Part shown: positions 12,314 through 24,578 of the stretch, piece after piece | How positions within the stretch are numbered: position 1 is the stretch's first letter | Layout: each line of letters opens with the position of its first letter | Source: Bimastos eiseni | Lineage: Eukaryota; Annelida; Clitellata; Crassiclitellata; Lumbricidae | Direction of reading: 5' to 3' | Length of the DNA stretch: 64,000 bases | Assembly: GCA_959347315.1 (NCBI GenBank) | Contig: OY365810.1 | Coordinates: 9,395,647 to 9,459,646, forward strand | Notes under the pieces: model-generated | The model's database searches: none | Seen by the model: only the letters and a program-made list of their open reading frames with translations | What the model was told of the DNA's origin: nothing | Made by a program: the position numbers and the translations under genes

Positions 12314-15300
12314 GTAATTGAATCATTGACTATAGATAACTTTCAAATAAGTCATCAAACCATTTACATGTAATTAGACACATCATTCAGCTCAATCTGA
12401 CCGTGACACAAAGAATAATAGGAGACTCATATTTAATCATTGGTTGAACAACTACAAAGAATAAGTTATTTCTTGTATTTTATTCAATATAAAACATATC
12501 ATGAACTGTTCTTGAGTTCGATCGACTGCGGAAAAAATGGAAGTCTCACTTTCTCGTTCTGACAATGTCCTCATCTGCCTTGCGTTCTGCCCAGCTGACC
12601 CTCATCATTCTGTATCTAGAATGTCAACTATGTTGCCATGTCTCCCTCGTTGCTCAAATGTCCTTATTATATCCAATAACATAATTATGGTGCCACAGTC
12701 CATGTCATCGATTTGACCATTCTTTTCTTCCAGTTCCAATTTTCCTTTAATAAATTCCTGTTCCTTTCAGAAGGCATATGCTCTGATTATAGATTTTCTA
12801 CTCCTTATTTCTAAATGACATTGACATCACCTGCAATCTTACTTACCAGGTAGCAGAGCATTCCTACACTGGCTGTTTCCTTTCTATTAACGATTGTGTT
12901 AACTGCCATTTTTCTCCCTCATTTATCCTCAGAGCCTTTGTCCTCTTGATGCTCATTAACATAAATAAATGTTGCCTAATTTGTAGCTATTATTATTGCC
13001 ATAATATCTGTTGGAAAGAACGCAAGGCAGATGAGGACATCATCGGGACGAGAAAATGAGAATGTCATTTTGTCTGCAGTCGATCGAACTCAGTTGCAAT
13101 TCAAGAACAATTCATAAGATGTTTATAATAAATAAATACAAGAAAATAATATTTTCCTATCGTTAATAGGCACTCTCTATATATTATATAGAGAGTGCCT
13201 ATTAACAGTAGGTCTAACAGTTGCTTGTGAGACATGTTCTGTATAAAATTGATTTAAAAGGATTACAAATTATTCTCTCAAAAACATGGGCATGAAATGA
13301 TAGAATTAGGCAACAAATAATTATTAAGAAGTGCTTTCGTTAAAATGTTCATGGATATAGTGCAGAGTTTCAAGGAAATATATCGCATGTAATGCGGTCA
13401 AGAGCACAGTGATCTATTGCTGGATTTCGTGTGTTCCATCAATGATGGGCCTTCTAAAGACTTACAGCGCAGACACTGCCACATCGTTATGCTTTTGTCG
13501 TATCTCCATTCAAGTATCAGTAGATAGGAAAGGATTTCCGGTCGTCTTCTATCAATGAGCGACTGGTAGACGTTGAGGCAACCGTGTGTCGTGCTTTTTA
13601 TTGTCGATCGTTATTCTTGATCTCAATGCCACACGAGTAAGGTTCTGCAAAGCATGCTGTTAATTTAAATTCGGCTACGTTCGCTGATTGAGTTGTCTAG
13701 TCAACCATGCAAATTTTACAAAAGCTTAAGATATCGAAGAGAGGCTGTTATGAGCTTCTATTGAAACGGCGCTATGTAAATCAAAGTAAAAATTTCAATG
13801 CAAGAGTTGAATATTGCAGAGTCAAGGTACCGTACCTGTCTAAACACTTAAAATTTGTATTAGAACACAGTCACCTTAGTTATTCAGGCACTTAGACAAG
13901 GGGTTGCGATAGATGCGAACACACACACCCTCCACCGATTGTATTTGCCTGCATTGCATTGTCTAATAGCCACCTACCAATCCAGCACACATGCTAAGCA
14001 TCACATTGTCCGTTTTGGAAGGTCCACTTTCACCAAAATCCACCCCTACGAACCTGTTACTTAATTATTTTTCTACTTTACAAGCCTCGCTCTTCTACTG
14101 CAACAAATGTGATTCATCGACCTTTGATAGTGGAACATGCTATGAAGGAAAAAATGTTGCAACTGCTGAGTGCAAAAGTAACGGATGTGCCGTCGAAATT
14201 CATTATGCCCAAGAACCAGGTAAGATTCCGTCAATCCTCAGGATTCTGTTGTATTCTGTAGTACTAGAGCAGTTATTGTGCTCTTGAGATAATAGGAGGT
14301 GATTAAAATAACGAAGGTGTTCATTACCGATTAACAAATAAAAAATCTTCAAGCCGGTGATGATCAACATACCTGCCTGCAATTCACAACATGAGGGCTA
14401 CATTCATAACATTGCATCATCTCCAGGCGACTGACTATCCGCGCCTCAGATTCACAGTTTAGGTGTGACCTTGTGCGCCTTACAAATTTAGTAAATAGAT
14501 AAAATAATAAATAAATAAATAACATAGCTACATTTGTAATGCACATTGATCTATTGGTTAGAACGATCTCCCCGTAACACTCAGTGTGCGCTGAGTGAGC
14601 GGGTTCGACCCTCATCCGAGGAGTCGCTGTGTTGGGCTAGTCCTTCGCGCACAATAATTATTGCTCTGCAGTAGGCCTACAACTGTGGTTGCGCCGTCGA
14701 GGCGTATGCACTTCTGAGCCAAAATGTTGGAAGAAGGGCGATATCAAATATCAGAATAAACAAATATAAATAATACTGATAACTCTCACAATAATGAAAT
14801 AATAATAGTGACAAGAATTGTAATAATGATTTTACTGTCTTTCGCTAGCGCTGGTTATTTTTTTTTCCATCACCTAGATGTCCCAACCCGCAGATTTTCT
14901 AATCTCTTTCTGCACGTCTCACCGCCATCACCAGAATCCTTTCCCATATGGTCTCCTTCTCTGTCTGCAAACACCGATTAATACCTAATCCATCTGTTTC
15001 AGACATATCTAAGCCTGGTACCAAAATGATGAACACTATGACATCTATATTTGGCAATTACATCATAATTAAAATGTTCCAACTGGAAGGTATTGCACTT
15101 CTAACCATCGCTCTTATTTTGACCATTGCGAGCACTATCTTACTTCAATTTCTCTATCCTCTATGCCTCCAATAATGGAGCTACATGATATATACCAAAT
15201 TCTTGGAGGTGATTTGGACCTAATAACATAAGATTGTAAAAATAAATACTTTCGCATTTGCACACTAGTGTGGAAGAAACAGAGAAAGGATCGGAACGAA

Positions 15301-15929
15301 CGTGGTAATACTTATTTCAGAGCTCCTGTTCAAGAACGACGAGTAAGCCATGTCAAAACTACCATGTTGCATAGTGGAGTATAGGACGGGTGACCAACTA
15401 AATCGTATTCATATCTATAGCCCATAATTCATATATGTTCTAACAATGACAATGTCATATGCAGGAGCATAACTAGGTCACTCACAGGCGTAGAGAATGA
15501 GGCCATTGCAAATGCGTTATGCTCATGTAAGCAGCCAGAACGAATATTGGAAAAAACCGAAGATATCCAGACTCTGTCATGACCCGGTAAAAATGAATAC
15601 CGCAGTTATATTTCAATTTGTTTTTCTCTTTACGAGCATCATATTCGTCTATAGCTTTGCTTTTCATTAGGAGCAACTTATTGTTTTATCAACATTTTCA
15701 CCAGTACTGATAAAATGGCAATGATAATTTCATATTTCGTTTTATAGCTAGTGCTCAATATAAAGTCAGAATTCAGAGATATTGCTACAACTCTACCATG
15801 ACAAATGTTGGTCGTCAGTGCAGTGTTACATACCGAAAGGAAACTAAGACCACGCTGAAGATATGCCGTATTTGGTGCTATACTGAAAATTGCAACTATC
15901 ACAATATGATTGATCCTGCCTTGTACTAA
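12250..15929 (+). CDS. LU copy B: secreted Ly6/uPAR-like three-finger protein
   Basis: Three exons, 12250-12313, 14085-14219 and 15748-15929, join in phase 1 to give 381 nt, a 126-residue protein. Residues 1-21 form a signal peptide rich in Leu. The mature part opens with LFYCNKC and has ten cysteines in the LU order, ending WCYTENCN, followed by a short tail ending in TAA at 15927-15929. There is no hydrophobic C-terminus, so a GPI anchor is unlikely and secretion is expected. LU proteins act as extracellular ligands, receptor modulators or defence proteins; which applies here cannot be read from sequence. Intron 1 holds an inverted-repeat element and intron 2 a SINE. Exons 2-3 and flanks were duplicated to make copy C. 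Confidence 0.8.
12466..13170. mobile_element. Inverted-repeat (foldback/MITE) element in LU-B intron 1
   Basis: About 12466-12596 is repeated in reverse complement at about 13012-13165. Shared words include cgcaaggcagatgaggacat, gtcgatcgaact and acaagaaa. The arms are about 130-150 bp and roughly 80-85% alike by eye, and flank about 410 bp with no recognisable protein. This is the layout of a non-autonomous DNA transposon. Exact ends and target duplications were not resolved. Confidence 0.72.
13163..13207. repeat. Perfect 22-bp-arm palindrome
   Basis: Two 22-base arms around a single base are exact reverse complements (left arm gttaataggcactctctata plus ta; right arm its mirror). It abuts the right end of the inverted-repeat element. 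Confidence 0.85.
14085..14219 (+). CDS. LU copy B exon 2
   Basis: The acceptor tctactttacaag and phase-1 frame give SLFYCNKCDSSTFDSGTCYE and then cysteines in AECKS and NGCAV. The donor gtaaga follows at 14220. Confidence 0.8.
14545..14753 (+). mobile_element. tRNA-headed SINE, copy 1
   Basis: A ~210-bp unit with an A-box-like ctattggttagaacg and a B-box-like gggttcgaccct, then a shared body (gtccttcgcgcacaataatt, gcgccgtcgaggcgt, gcacttctgagc, gaagggcgatatcaaat). Copies also lie at 26256-26466 (-) and 61874-62083 (+). Confidence 0.8.
15748..15929 (+). CDS. LU copy B exon 3
   Basis: The acceptor ttcgttttatag is strong. The exon supplies RYCYN, RQCSV, KICR, WCYT and ENCN, the terminal five cysteines, then a 10-residue tail and TAA. 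Length, 182 nt, equals copy C exon 3. Confidence 0.8.
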
Positions 15930-16275
15930 ATGAAACCTTTCGAATCCTATCTCGAATTGGACAAATCGGCTTCATTCGTCTAGATTTAAGAAGGCAATTA
16001 ACTTTTAAAAAATGCGCATCGTTCACGAGCGACAAATTCAATGATTAATTGTTATGGGACATTTCGAGTATTATTAAACGATTCATATTCAATCAAATTT
16101 GTCTGTATGCTTAGAGTGATGATTAATGTTAAAGGTCTAATGGTCACAAATCCTTTCAATTGATTTGTGTTACCCATGATGCACCACTATTATGTATGAT
16201 GTCAGTGTATTCAGGATTTTATTTTTCACCAGAGCGCTATTTCACTCTAAATGTGACATTGCTTGAGATATGCAT

Positions 16276-18221
16276 TTTTTCAAATTTTTGTCCAAGCGAT
16301 TTTAGTGAAATAGCACATGTCATGTAAGACAGAAAAATGAGGTCTGTATGACGAACAGGATCCTCACTTTATCAGTTCTCCAACACAAGGTCAGTGTAAT
16401 TTTCCAGAATACCATATTTTGACCGAAATATTTAAGTTTGAAAACGGTAAACGAACTTTTGTGTCACCCTATATTTACATTATATGCTATGCTATCTATA
16501 TAAAACTAAATGTAAATACAAACATATTTTAATAGACCTACCGCTTTAGTCAAAGATGGGACAATTGCCGTCTTCTGAAGAATCTTACCATTGTTAATCT
16601 CACCACTTCCTTCTGCAGAACGGTGATCTGCAGGATGTTCTTTGCGGTACAGTCGACTTCGAGTTCTTGGCACTTGTCGCGGATGTTTCGTGCACATGCA
16701 ATAACCATTACTGGGCTTTTTTTGTCTACTGCTACGTTGAAAACTGTTCATCTGTCTCAACACGTACTGCGCCAAGATGACTGCGCTAAAACACTTTGCT
16801 TCGTAACAAAGGTAATTAAATCTAGCACAATATTTGAACTTCATGACGTCAAAATATCACATTGTCACACTGCACATTTACATTTGCTTAATTATAATTT
16901 GATTTCATTCCAGTATTGTTCAGATAATTCGTGTTTTTATTAACATTATGTAACAATTATTGAAGAGCTATCTTTGTATCTGCTGTAAACCTTTATAGTC
17001 TACATACATAGGCCTACATGTATCGTTCACATTCTCATACGACACGGTATATATATGGTTTATAATTGAGTCTTTGCTCTATTGCAAGAGCGACAACACA
17101 CATATCGATGACAATGACATATGAATTTTCTTTCATGCAGAGTACATGTACTTAAAACTTCGAGATACGCATGATATTACGCCTCTGCAAAGCAAAGTCC
17201 GCGCCACTACATTTATTCATCAGTGAAATCGTTCGGGTTTAACAGTCACAGTTAAAAACTAATCAACATCTCTTTATATCAACCGAAATATCGACGTAGT
17301 ACGAACTGAAAAAATCATTAAAAGGACAAAGCTTATGACGAAGCAGCTATTCAGCTAACATAGCCGTGGATTGAGAGAAAATAGCAAATGTCGGAACACC
17401 TACCTTTCGGTAAGCATGATTACAGATACATGTAATGTCAAATGCCATTTTAAAATAAAATGAAGGATATCCAGAGGAAAAGATGCCTTCTAAAAGAAAC
17501 ATAAATTATTTAAAGAAAATTAGAAACAAGAAGAAAGGAGTGGTCAAATCGATGACAGGGAGTGTGGTACCATACCAATTGGAGATAATTCTGGGCAACG
17601 AGGGATGGGGAGGATTATGACAAGACAATTGACGTTCGAGATGTGGTAATAACGCAAGGCATATGAAGACATTCTGCAAATCGTAGAACTATAAGACTAC
17701 ATTCGAGGAAAGTTTAGAAGAGAGAAAGACAAAATAAATATCGCGAACGATGTTATTTGATTGGATGGACGGTTACAGTGGATGATATAAAGAGATACAC
17801 AACCAGACGAGAGGCATCTGGTCAAGTACACTGTAAGTGAATCTGTTGAACATGCAAATATGCCTGCGAGGAGAGGACCGGTTGAGGCCTAACGTCTCTA
17901 CAAAGGAATATTGAGGCTATATCTAATTTCGGCGCTACCCATGATTTTGCAACATTGGTGATGTCTGTGACACCTAGAATCATATAATTGCGATGTCGAG
18001 TACAACACTAGTGCGATATAATACAGAGCCTCCGTGTAGGCTACGGTACCATAATGCGCATTCTCGATGCGACGTGATTAATTAAGGATCCTTGAGCATG
18101 CTGGGAACTGAAATTCGGATCCGTTGAATGAGTTTCATTGTTACCTATGCAATGTTTGCAACGCAAACGGTGGCTGATAATTTTCTTTTGAAGTCGCGCA
18201 ATATAGAATCATGGCAAAAGC
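16276..18221. other. Between LU copies B and C, no signal exon found
   Basis: I looked here on the + strand for a ~64-nt signal-peptide exon ending in phase 1 for copy C and found none. One open segment at about 16589-16812 is described separately. The remainder is AT-rich and unrecognised. Confidence 0.45.
16589..16812. other. Unresolved open segment, both strands
   Basis: On the + strand a very good acceptor (cttccttctgcag, to 16618) is followed by about 54 open codons with cysteines including SCTCNN and YCYVENC, then TGA. On the - strand an overlapping frame reads NIRDKCQELEVDC and QITVLQKEVVRL and ends at a donor-like gtaaga (16588-16583). Either could be an exon; both could be chance. 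No family is recognised. Confidence 0.3.
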
Positions 18222-18399
18222 GCCTATGACAGAGGCCTATGACAGAGGCCTATGACAGAGGCCTATGACAGAGGCCTATGACAGAGGCCTATGACAGAGG
18301 ACTATGACAGAGGCCTATGACAGAGGCCTATGACAGAGGCCTATGACAGAGGCCTATGACAGAGGCCTATGACAGAGGCCTATGACAGAGGCCTATGAC
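18222..18399. repeat. 13-bp minisatellite gcctatgacagag
   Basis: Thirteen 13-bp units plus a 9-bp partial unit follow head to tail, almost all identical; one near 18300 reads gactatgacagag. The array ends a few bases before the start of the duplication that carries LU copy C. Confidence 0.95.
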
Positions 18400-18495
18400 T
18401 GGCAATTTTATTGCCTGTCTAAACTCTTGAAATTTGCTTTAGGACATAAACATCTCAGTTATTATACAATATGACTATTTTTTCTGTTTTACCAG

Positions 18496-18627
18496 CCTCG
18501 CTTTATTGCTACAAATGTGATTCAGCGACTGGTGATAGTAGAAAATGCTACGAAGGAGTTGGTGTGTCAAACGGAATGTGTGATGGTCCCGCTTGCGCCA
18601 TTGAAATTCTTTACGCCCAATCACCAG
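18496..18627 (+). CDS. LU copy C exon 2
   Basis: The acceptor ttctgttttaccag leads a frame matching copy B exon 2 cysteine for cysteine. Donor gttaga at 18628. Confidence 0.75.
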
Positions 18628-19025
18628 GTTAGATTTAGTCAATTCTAACACTTACCTTTTGCTCTGTTAAGCGCTCGAGGGAATGAGAGCTGATTAAAAT
18701 AATGAAGGTTTTCATCAGGGGCGGTGATCCCGGGGCTCGAGGGGGACAAGCCTCACCGTTTACAGAGAGGGAGCACGTCATGCGTTTGTCCCCAACACAT
18801 TTATTATCTCTCTCATTGGGTGTCCTCCACCTGAGTTCGCCGCCTCTGATTTTCATTGCAGATTAGTGATTATAATTTTTTAAATCCGCAGGTATTCAGT
18901 ACCTACGATTCACAACATTAAGGTCTCACTCATAATAATGACTACTCTCACAATAAGGAAATAGTAGTAATGATAATGATAATGATGATGATGATGATGA
19001 TGATGACGACGACGATGATGATTAA

Positions 19026-19060
<35 letters not shown>

Positions 19061-19079
19061 CGATGACGATGACGATGAC

Positions 19080-19112
<33 letters not shown>

Positions 19113-20519
19113 ACTAATAATAACGATAACAATAATAAGGATAATAATGGTAATAATATTAATTTTTATTATTACTGTATCAATGCTTTTATTTGATTTG
19201 GTTAACGTCAATCATTGGTTGGTCATTTTTTTTATGTTTAACTGATTTTCTCATCTCTTTCTCAGCATCACCGAAACGCAATTCATTCTGTTCGCTTTCT
19301 CTGTCTGCAAACCCCAATTAATATCTCATCCGTCTGTTCGCAATAACAATAAACCTTCCTGAAGTGGGTATATAAATTATTAAGACAATTAAATCCGTAT
19401 TTAGCAATTACATCCTAATTTAAAATTTTCAATTGGAATTTACTGCGCGTCTCTAGCGTCAACCACTGCGGACACTATCTTTTCCAAATTATTTCTTTAA
19501 AACACTATTTCTTCCTCATTACGATTATGCGATTTTTCACAAGAATTGGATGTTTTCGCATAAGTGGAAGGTTTTCGCAAATTTTCGCCTAATGTCAGGA
19601 ATTTCGGTCAGTGTCAGGCATTGATTTTTTCGTATAAATTGGCAGTACTCGCATAAGTGGATAATAGCCATTCTCTCAAAATAGAGAACATGGCGATGCT
19701 GATGATTTTGAAATTCAACACAGCTGGTGCCGAACTATATAGCATAGATAGGCCCAACTGATTGCAGTAATACTAACAGCAACATGTAACTATTAATATC
19801 AATGCTGAGCCATTCGAACTTCAGCAATGTGAATACGACATTTCAAGTTAACTGCGATTGTTTGTTTGCGCGTGATACACATTTGTCTGAATGCTATCAA
19901 TATGCATTTGATTTGCAGACGAAATCGTGTAAATTCGCATGATTTCCAAAATTGAGTACGCATTATTTACGAAAACATTTCGGATAAACCACGGGCCCTA
20001 CCCATAGTTATTCACAGTACCTATGAAACCTATGATATTACAGCCTAACAGTGCCAATTTCATTTGCAGGATCACAACAAAGTCACTCACAGACGTAGAA
20101 AATAAGGCGTCTACAAATACTCTATTGATATGCTGCTGGACCTGTCAACACCTATTCGGAACAAACTGAATATATCCTAAGTCTGCTAAGATCGTGTTCG
20201 AATTTGGTTACTTCTTTTTACCAGCATTTTTGAGTCTTCAGCTTTGACTTTCATTTGGTAGCAACCTATTTTTGCTTAACAAAGCTTTCAAAAGTACTAA
20301 TAAAATGGCAATGATAACTTCCTATTTCGTTTCATAGTTTCTGCTCAGTACAAATTCAGAGTTCAGAGATATTGCTACAATTTAGCCACGACGATTGTTG
20401 GACGTGAGTGTAATGTTTCGTACCGCGGAGTAAGTAAGACCATGCTCAAAAATTGTAGAATTTGGTGCGCTTCGGAAAATTTCAACAATTATAATTTGGT
20501 TGATACTGACGTGTACTGA
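18496..20519 (+). CDS. LU copy C: partial Ly6/uPAR-like gene lacking signal exon and last cysteine
   Basis: Exons 18496-18627 and 20338-20519 join in phase 1 and stay open to TGA at 20517-20519. The first opens SLYCYKCDSATGDSRKCYEG and carries five cysteines. The second keeps RYCYN, REC, NCR and WCAS, but the position of the final conserved cysteine is Phe (ENFN). The final-loop disulfide of a three-finger protein would therefore be missing. No signal-peptide exon of its own was seen. It may be spliced to the copy B signal exon, which is phase-compatible, or be a decaying duplicate. An AATAAA follows at 20681-20686. Confidence 0.68.
18963..19160. repeat. (gat)n microsatellite
   Basis: Mostly gat/gac trinucleotides turning into taa-like units. 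The Met-rich and Ile-rich open frames across it are artefacts of the repeat. Confidence 0.95.
20338..20519 (+). CDS. LU copy C exon 3, final Cys replaced by Phe
   Basis: The acceptor ttcgtttcatag is followed by the same 182-nt exon as in copy B. The TTC codon for Phe stands where copy B has TGC in NCN. Confidence 0.75.
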
Positions 20520-20680
20520 ATTCTGAATTTCATCTCGAATTGAACAAATCGGCTACATTCATCTAAATCGAAGAAGGCACTAACCTTTAAGAAATCGCGC
20601 ACGCTTACGCGCGACTAATTCCATGACTAATTGAGCCTTCATGTATTCTATAGGACGTTTCGTATATTATTAAACGATTT

Positions 20681-20686
20681 AATAAA
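20681..20686 (+). terminator. Poly(A) signal for LU copy C
   Basis: AATAAA about 160 bases after the stop codon. Confidence 0.4.
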
Positions 20687-21589
20687 GTCAGTCCAATTTG
20701 TCTGTAGGGCTAGGATGAAGATAAACTTAATTTTAAAGGTCTCATAGTCATAAAACTTTCAATTGATTCGTATAGCCTATAATGCACAGCCACTATGTTT
20801 CATGTCATTGCATTCATGGTTTTATTCTTTACCAGAGAGCTATTGCGCCATTTACGTGGAATTTCTCGTGAAATCGCAGGACACGCATTTGCTTAGATGA
20901 AAGTGATCTTAACAAGTGAATTCAAAAAATCTATTTTGCAAATGTTTAACGACGTGAACATAATGAAACTGTACATCTTTATGCATACCTATGGCAGGTA
21001 ATCAAGGTTTATCCCACGAACTGCCCTGACTCGATTAGTTCCCAAACTCAAAAGCCAGTGCCATTTTCTCCGGGTTTTAAATTATTCTGATGTGGGAGAG
21101 TTCCAGATGGTTAAACAGCAAATGTAAATGAACATCGGCCAAAATCAAAACATGTACCAGAAAAAACATACTTTCACACAGATGATAAGTAAACAGAAGA
21201 TCAGTGGCTTACAAGGTCAATGAATTTACATCTAGCAATGGACAATATGGAAAAGACGGAAGTTGATTTGCATGTGCCCCGTATATGAGGGGTGATAGTT
21301 TTAAGTGGAGACATGTCTGCTCAGGTACAGGGTGCCAGCTTAGAATACAAGAACCGAATGAGATGATATCGGCACTAGCGACCAAGGTACAAATAAGCCA
21401 AGCTTGCTAACAAGCAACTTTTAGAATAAAGATGGAGGTAGGGCAGATGGTTTACAAATAATTTGGACTCATGGTAATGAATGCTTTTAATTAAGTAAAG
21501 ACAATGATGCAAGGAAATGTTTGTCCGTTTTACGTAATAAGTGTATGTCTTATGTTGACATCGAGAATGATTCACTTCACCAGCTTCAA

Positions 21590-21735
21590 TTAACAATCAT
21601 TTTTGTCTCCCCATTCGGGTGAAATTGGTGAAGCAGAAGTTGACCAGTGATTGCAGATGTCGCCTTCGCAAAATCTCGCACATAGGCACTCCTGTTTATC
21701 GTCATACTTGGAATCAATTCTGCGGCATCCGTTGA
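21590..21735 (-). CDS. LU copy E exon 3
   Basis: Minus-strand acceptor cacctatag precedes the frame VNGCRRIDSKYDDKQECLCA; the conserved end ICN is followed by a 20-residue tail and TAA. Confidence 0.8.
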
Positions 21736-24522
21736 CTATAGGTGCGTGACATCCTCTTAAGATATGTTGTCGTGTCCATTCCGTACCTACAGACCCAACA
21801 AGTACAACAATCTATAGGATGCGCAGAGGGAGGCCACTGTGACGGCAGAGGTACAATGATCGTAATCGTAGCCGTAATCTACATGTACATACTTCTAATG
21901 TGCATCGCAACGGTTAAGTGCTGGACAACAGCACTGGCCTGCTCACGAACACTACATTCGGTCAGAAGTGATCGATATCCAACTAAAACATATTTACGCC
22001 TTAATGCCCATCACTCTTTGATTCGATATTTTGATATATATATATATATATAAAGTTTGAGATGGCTCTACCAACGGCTCTAGCCTAACACTCACCGAAA
22101 ACATCGCAGAAAATCTGACGATATTCCCCACACGATCATTATAAATGCTAAGGGACGTCGTGGCCACCTGTTGCTTGTGCTCTCACATTTGCTGGTGACA
22201 TGCCAGCATTTGACTTTTGGCAGTGCAAAGAAATATAGTTTGAAAACCATTGAAATAGCATGCCTAACGCTGTGTGTTGCCTTCCTTTCTTTAGCTTGGC
22301 TTGCGTTAAGTTTGTAACGGACGGATCGTCGAAGTTCTTTCAACTCTTTTTCAGGTATATTCCCGTCGACCTGCAGAGCTGAAATTTGGGCACATGTAAG
22401 GCCTGCATGACAATGCAATGTAACAAATTTTTACGGAAACAACTAAAAAATTGAGCAAAATTGCTTTTCAAAACATGAAACAGTTTAGCCACTCGATCGA
22501 GTCCTCCTTTTTCACATCGCCGGCGTAAGATTTGTCACGGTCGGACTATTTTGACATCTTTCAACTTCTTTTCAGGTATGTTCCCATCGACCTAGAGAGC
22601 TGAAATTCTGCACACATTTTAGGTTTGCATGACAATGCAATGTAGGGTCTATTAAATTTATACTGCAATTACTAAAAAAATTTAGAAAAAAAACGACTAA
22701 ACTCGAAACAAATAACTATCGTTTAACCACTCGAACGCGTCCTCTTTGACGATATCCACTTCTGCAAGTTTACATCATCAGTGCTAGTTATGTAACGAAA
22801 AATCTCTTAAGAAAATGGAACGATTGACCATCTGCCCGATAAAAGAGGGTCCCGAAAACCTTATGATTTTACTTTGACTTGTATAGCTAATAAGTAGTTA
22901 CACGCAGTAATCTTTACTGTTGCCATTCGCAGTGTGAGTGGGCAGTTTGTATTTACTAGCTCTTTTGTATTCGGCAATGTTTCAGCAAGATATGTAATAA
23001 TTTCAATAAGGAACAATTTATTCTACCTTTCTGTCTTACATAGACTACGTTAATTCCGCATCCATAACCGTTGAGTACAGTACATTTCGTGCCAATCGCT
23101 CCGGTGTTATAGCAATCCAGTCCGTTGTACTTTTCAGAACACTTCCAACACTGCTGACCTTCAATTATATCAAAGAATCAGTGTGACAATTATGGTGTTA
23201 GTCATAACTTACTAGCCAATCGTTATAATGGTGACACAATTGTTTAATCCATTAAATCGACGAGAGCTAATTAACCCGCATTAATTGACACTATAGACAT
23301 ATTGAAATTTACCGCGACGAATTGTCCGCGCCGAATTGTCCTGCGACGAATTGTCCATCTTTCTGCGTCGAATTGTCCGCGTCGAATTGTCCTGCGACGA
23401 ATTGTCCGGCAACGAATTGTCTCGTTACTCCGGGGGTTCGTCGAAAAGCGCTGTGGAGCAACGCGGATGTACACGTCATGATCCTTCATAAATACCTACA
23501 TGAGGCCCAACCAGAGGGTGTTAGACGAATAGTGGAGCACTATGCTATGCGGAACCGATGGGAACAAATGGGTTGGATTGATGGAACAAACGTGAGATAT
23601 CTCATTGAACGGAGACAAGCGTTGGATTCTGAAACATCTGCACTCCAAATAACTCATTGACAAAATCATGACCACAATGACAACAGACGCCTCATTGAAC
23701 TACATGTATTATGCCTTGGCAAGATAAAACGAAGGAATATATGTCTTTCTAGCTTTAAACTTTTTTAGAGGAATTCCTCATGTGCAGCTGAAACAAAAAT
23801 TATTCTGACGCTACTGCCGTCGTTGCAGTCATCATCAACGGCATCATTATCATTGGAGTTGTCAACAATATCAACGTGGTGGTCGTCGTCGTCCTTCACA
23901 TTATCATCGTAATTGACAATATTATCAGTAGAGCACTATGGCTTACCATCATTCTTTTTGGATTTTGCAACTTCAAACATGTCGTATAAACCTAGGATAA
24001 AATAGAAATGGCACTAGTAGATGGACTAATATTAATGATAATAATAACAATTATGATAATAATGATAATAATAATAAAATGCATGATAACAATAGTTGTT
24101 GTTGTAGTTGTGGTCGAAGTAGTAACAGCAGTAGCAAAAGTAGCAATGACAATGATAATTAATATGATAATAATGATTAAAAAAATTATTATTATTTTTA
24201 TTAAATTTCCCCATCATCGGTGGGGGCTGCAACGGAGATGGCAACCAAAAAGAAGACCATCAAGTACAGCCAGCTCGCTGTTACCTATCTCTTCGTTTCG
24301 CTGGCCTTTGAGACCATGGGCCCAGTCAACAACGAAGGAATGGACTTTATCAAAGAGTTGGGTCGCCTCCTGACAAAGGTCACTAGGGACCCTAAAGAAA
24401 CCGGTAATAACCCTTCAAAAAAGATAATCATGAGTGCGACTTGTTGTTGATGATAATGGAAGTGAATACATTTAGAATAATCAACGAGTTAGCGTTTGAC
24501 TCTCAGTCGTCGTCATCATCGT

Positions 24523-24578
<56 letters not shown>

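Larger units (their letters stand above)
13840..16275. repeat. Segmental duplication unit 1 (LU-B exons 2-3 and flanks)
   Basis: This block aligns with 18405-20860 through upstream flank, exon 2, parts of intron 2 (for example ttagcaattacatc-like words), exon 3 and about 340 bp of 3' flank (caaatcggct, attattaaacga, tttcaattgatt). Confidence 0.75.
18405..20860. repeat. Segmental duplication unit 2 (LU-C exons and flanks)
   Basis: Counterpart of 13840-16275. It differs by many substitutions and small indels and by the microsatellite at 18963-19160, and it lacks the SINE present in unit 1. Confidence 0.75.

Noticed and set aside
18222..18399. CRISPR-like array
   Set aside because: Units are contiguous 13-mers without spacers, in an animal genome.
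18948..19245. Long Met-rich or Ile-rich open frames
   Set aside because: They are translations of a gat trinucleotide run, on either strand.
23322..23660. 112-codon frame beginning with CPATNCP repeats
   Set aside because: The Cys-rich start comes from the gacgaattgtcc array and it has no relation to the LU cysteine pattern.
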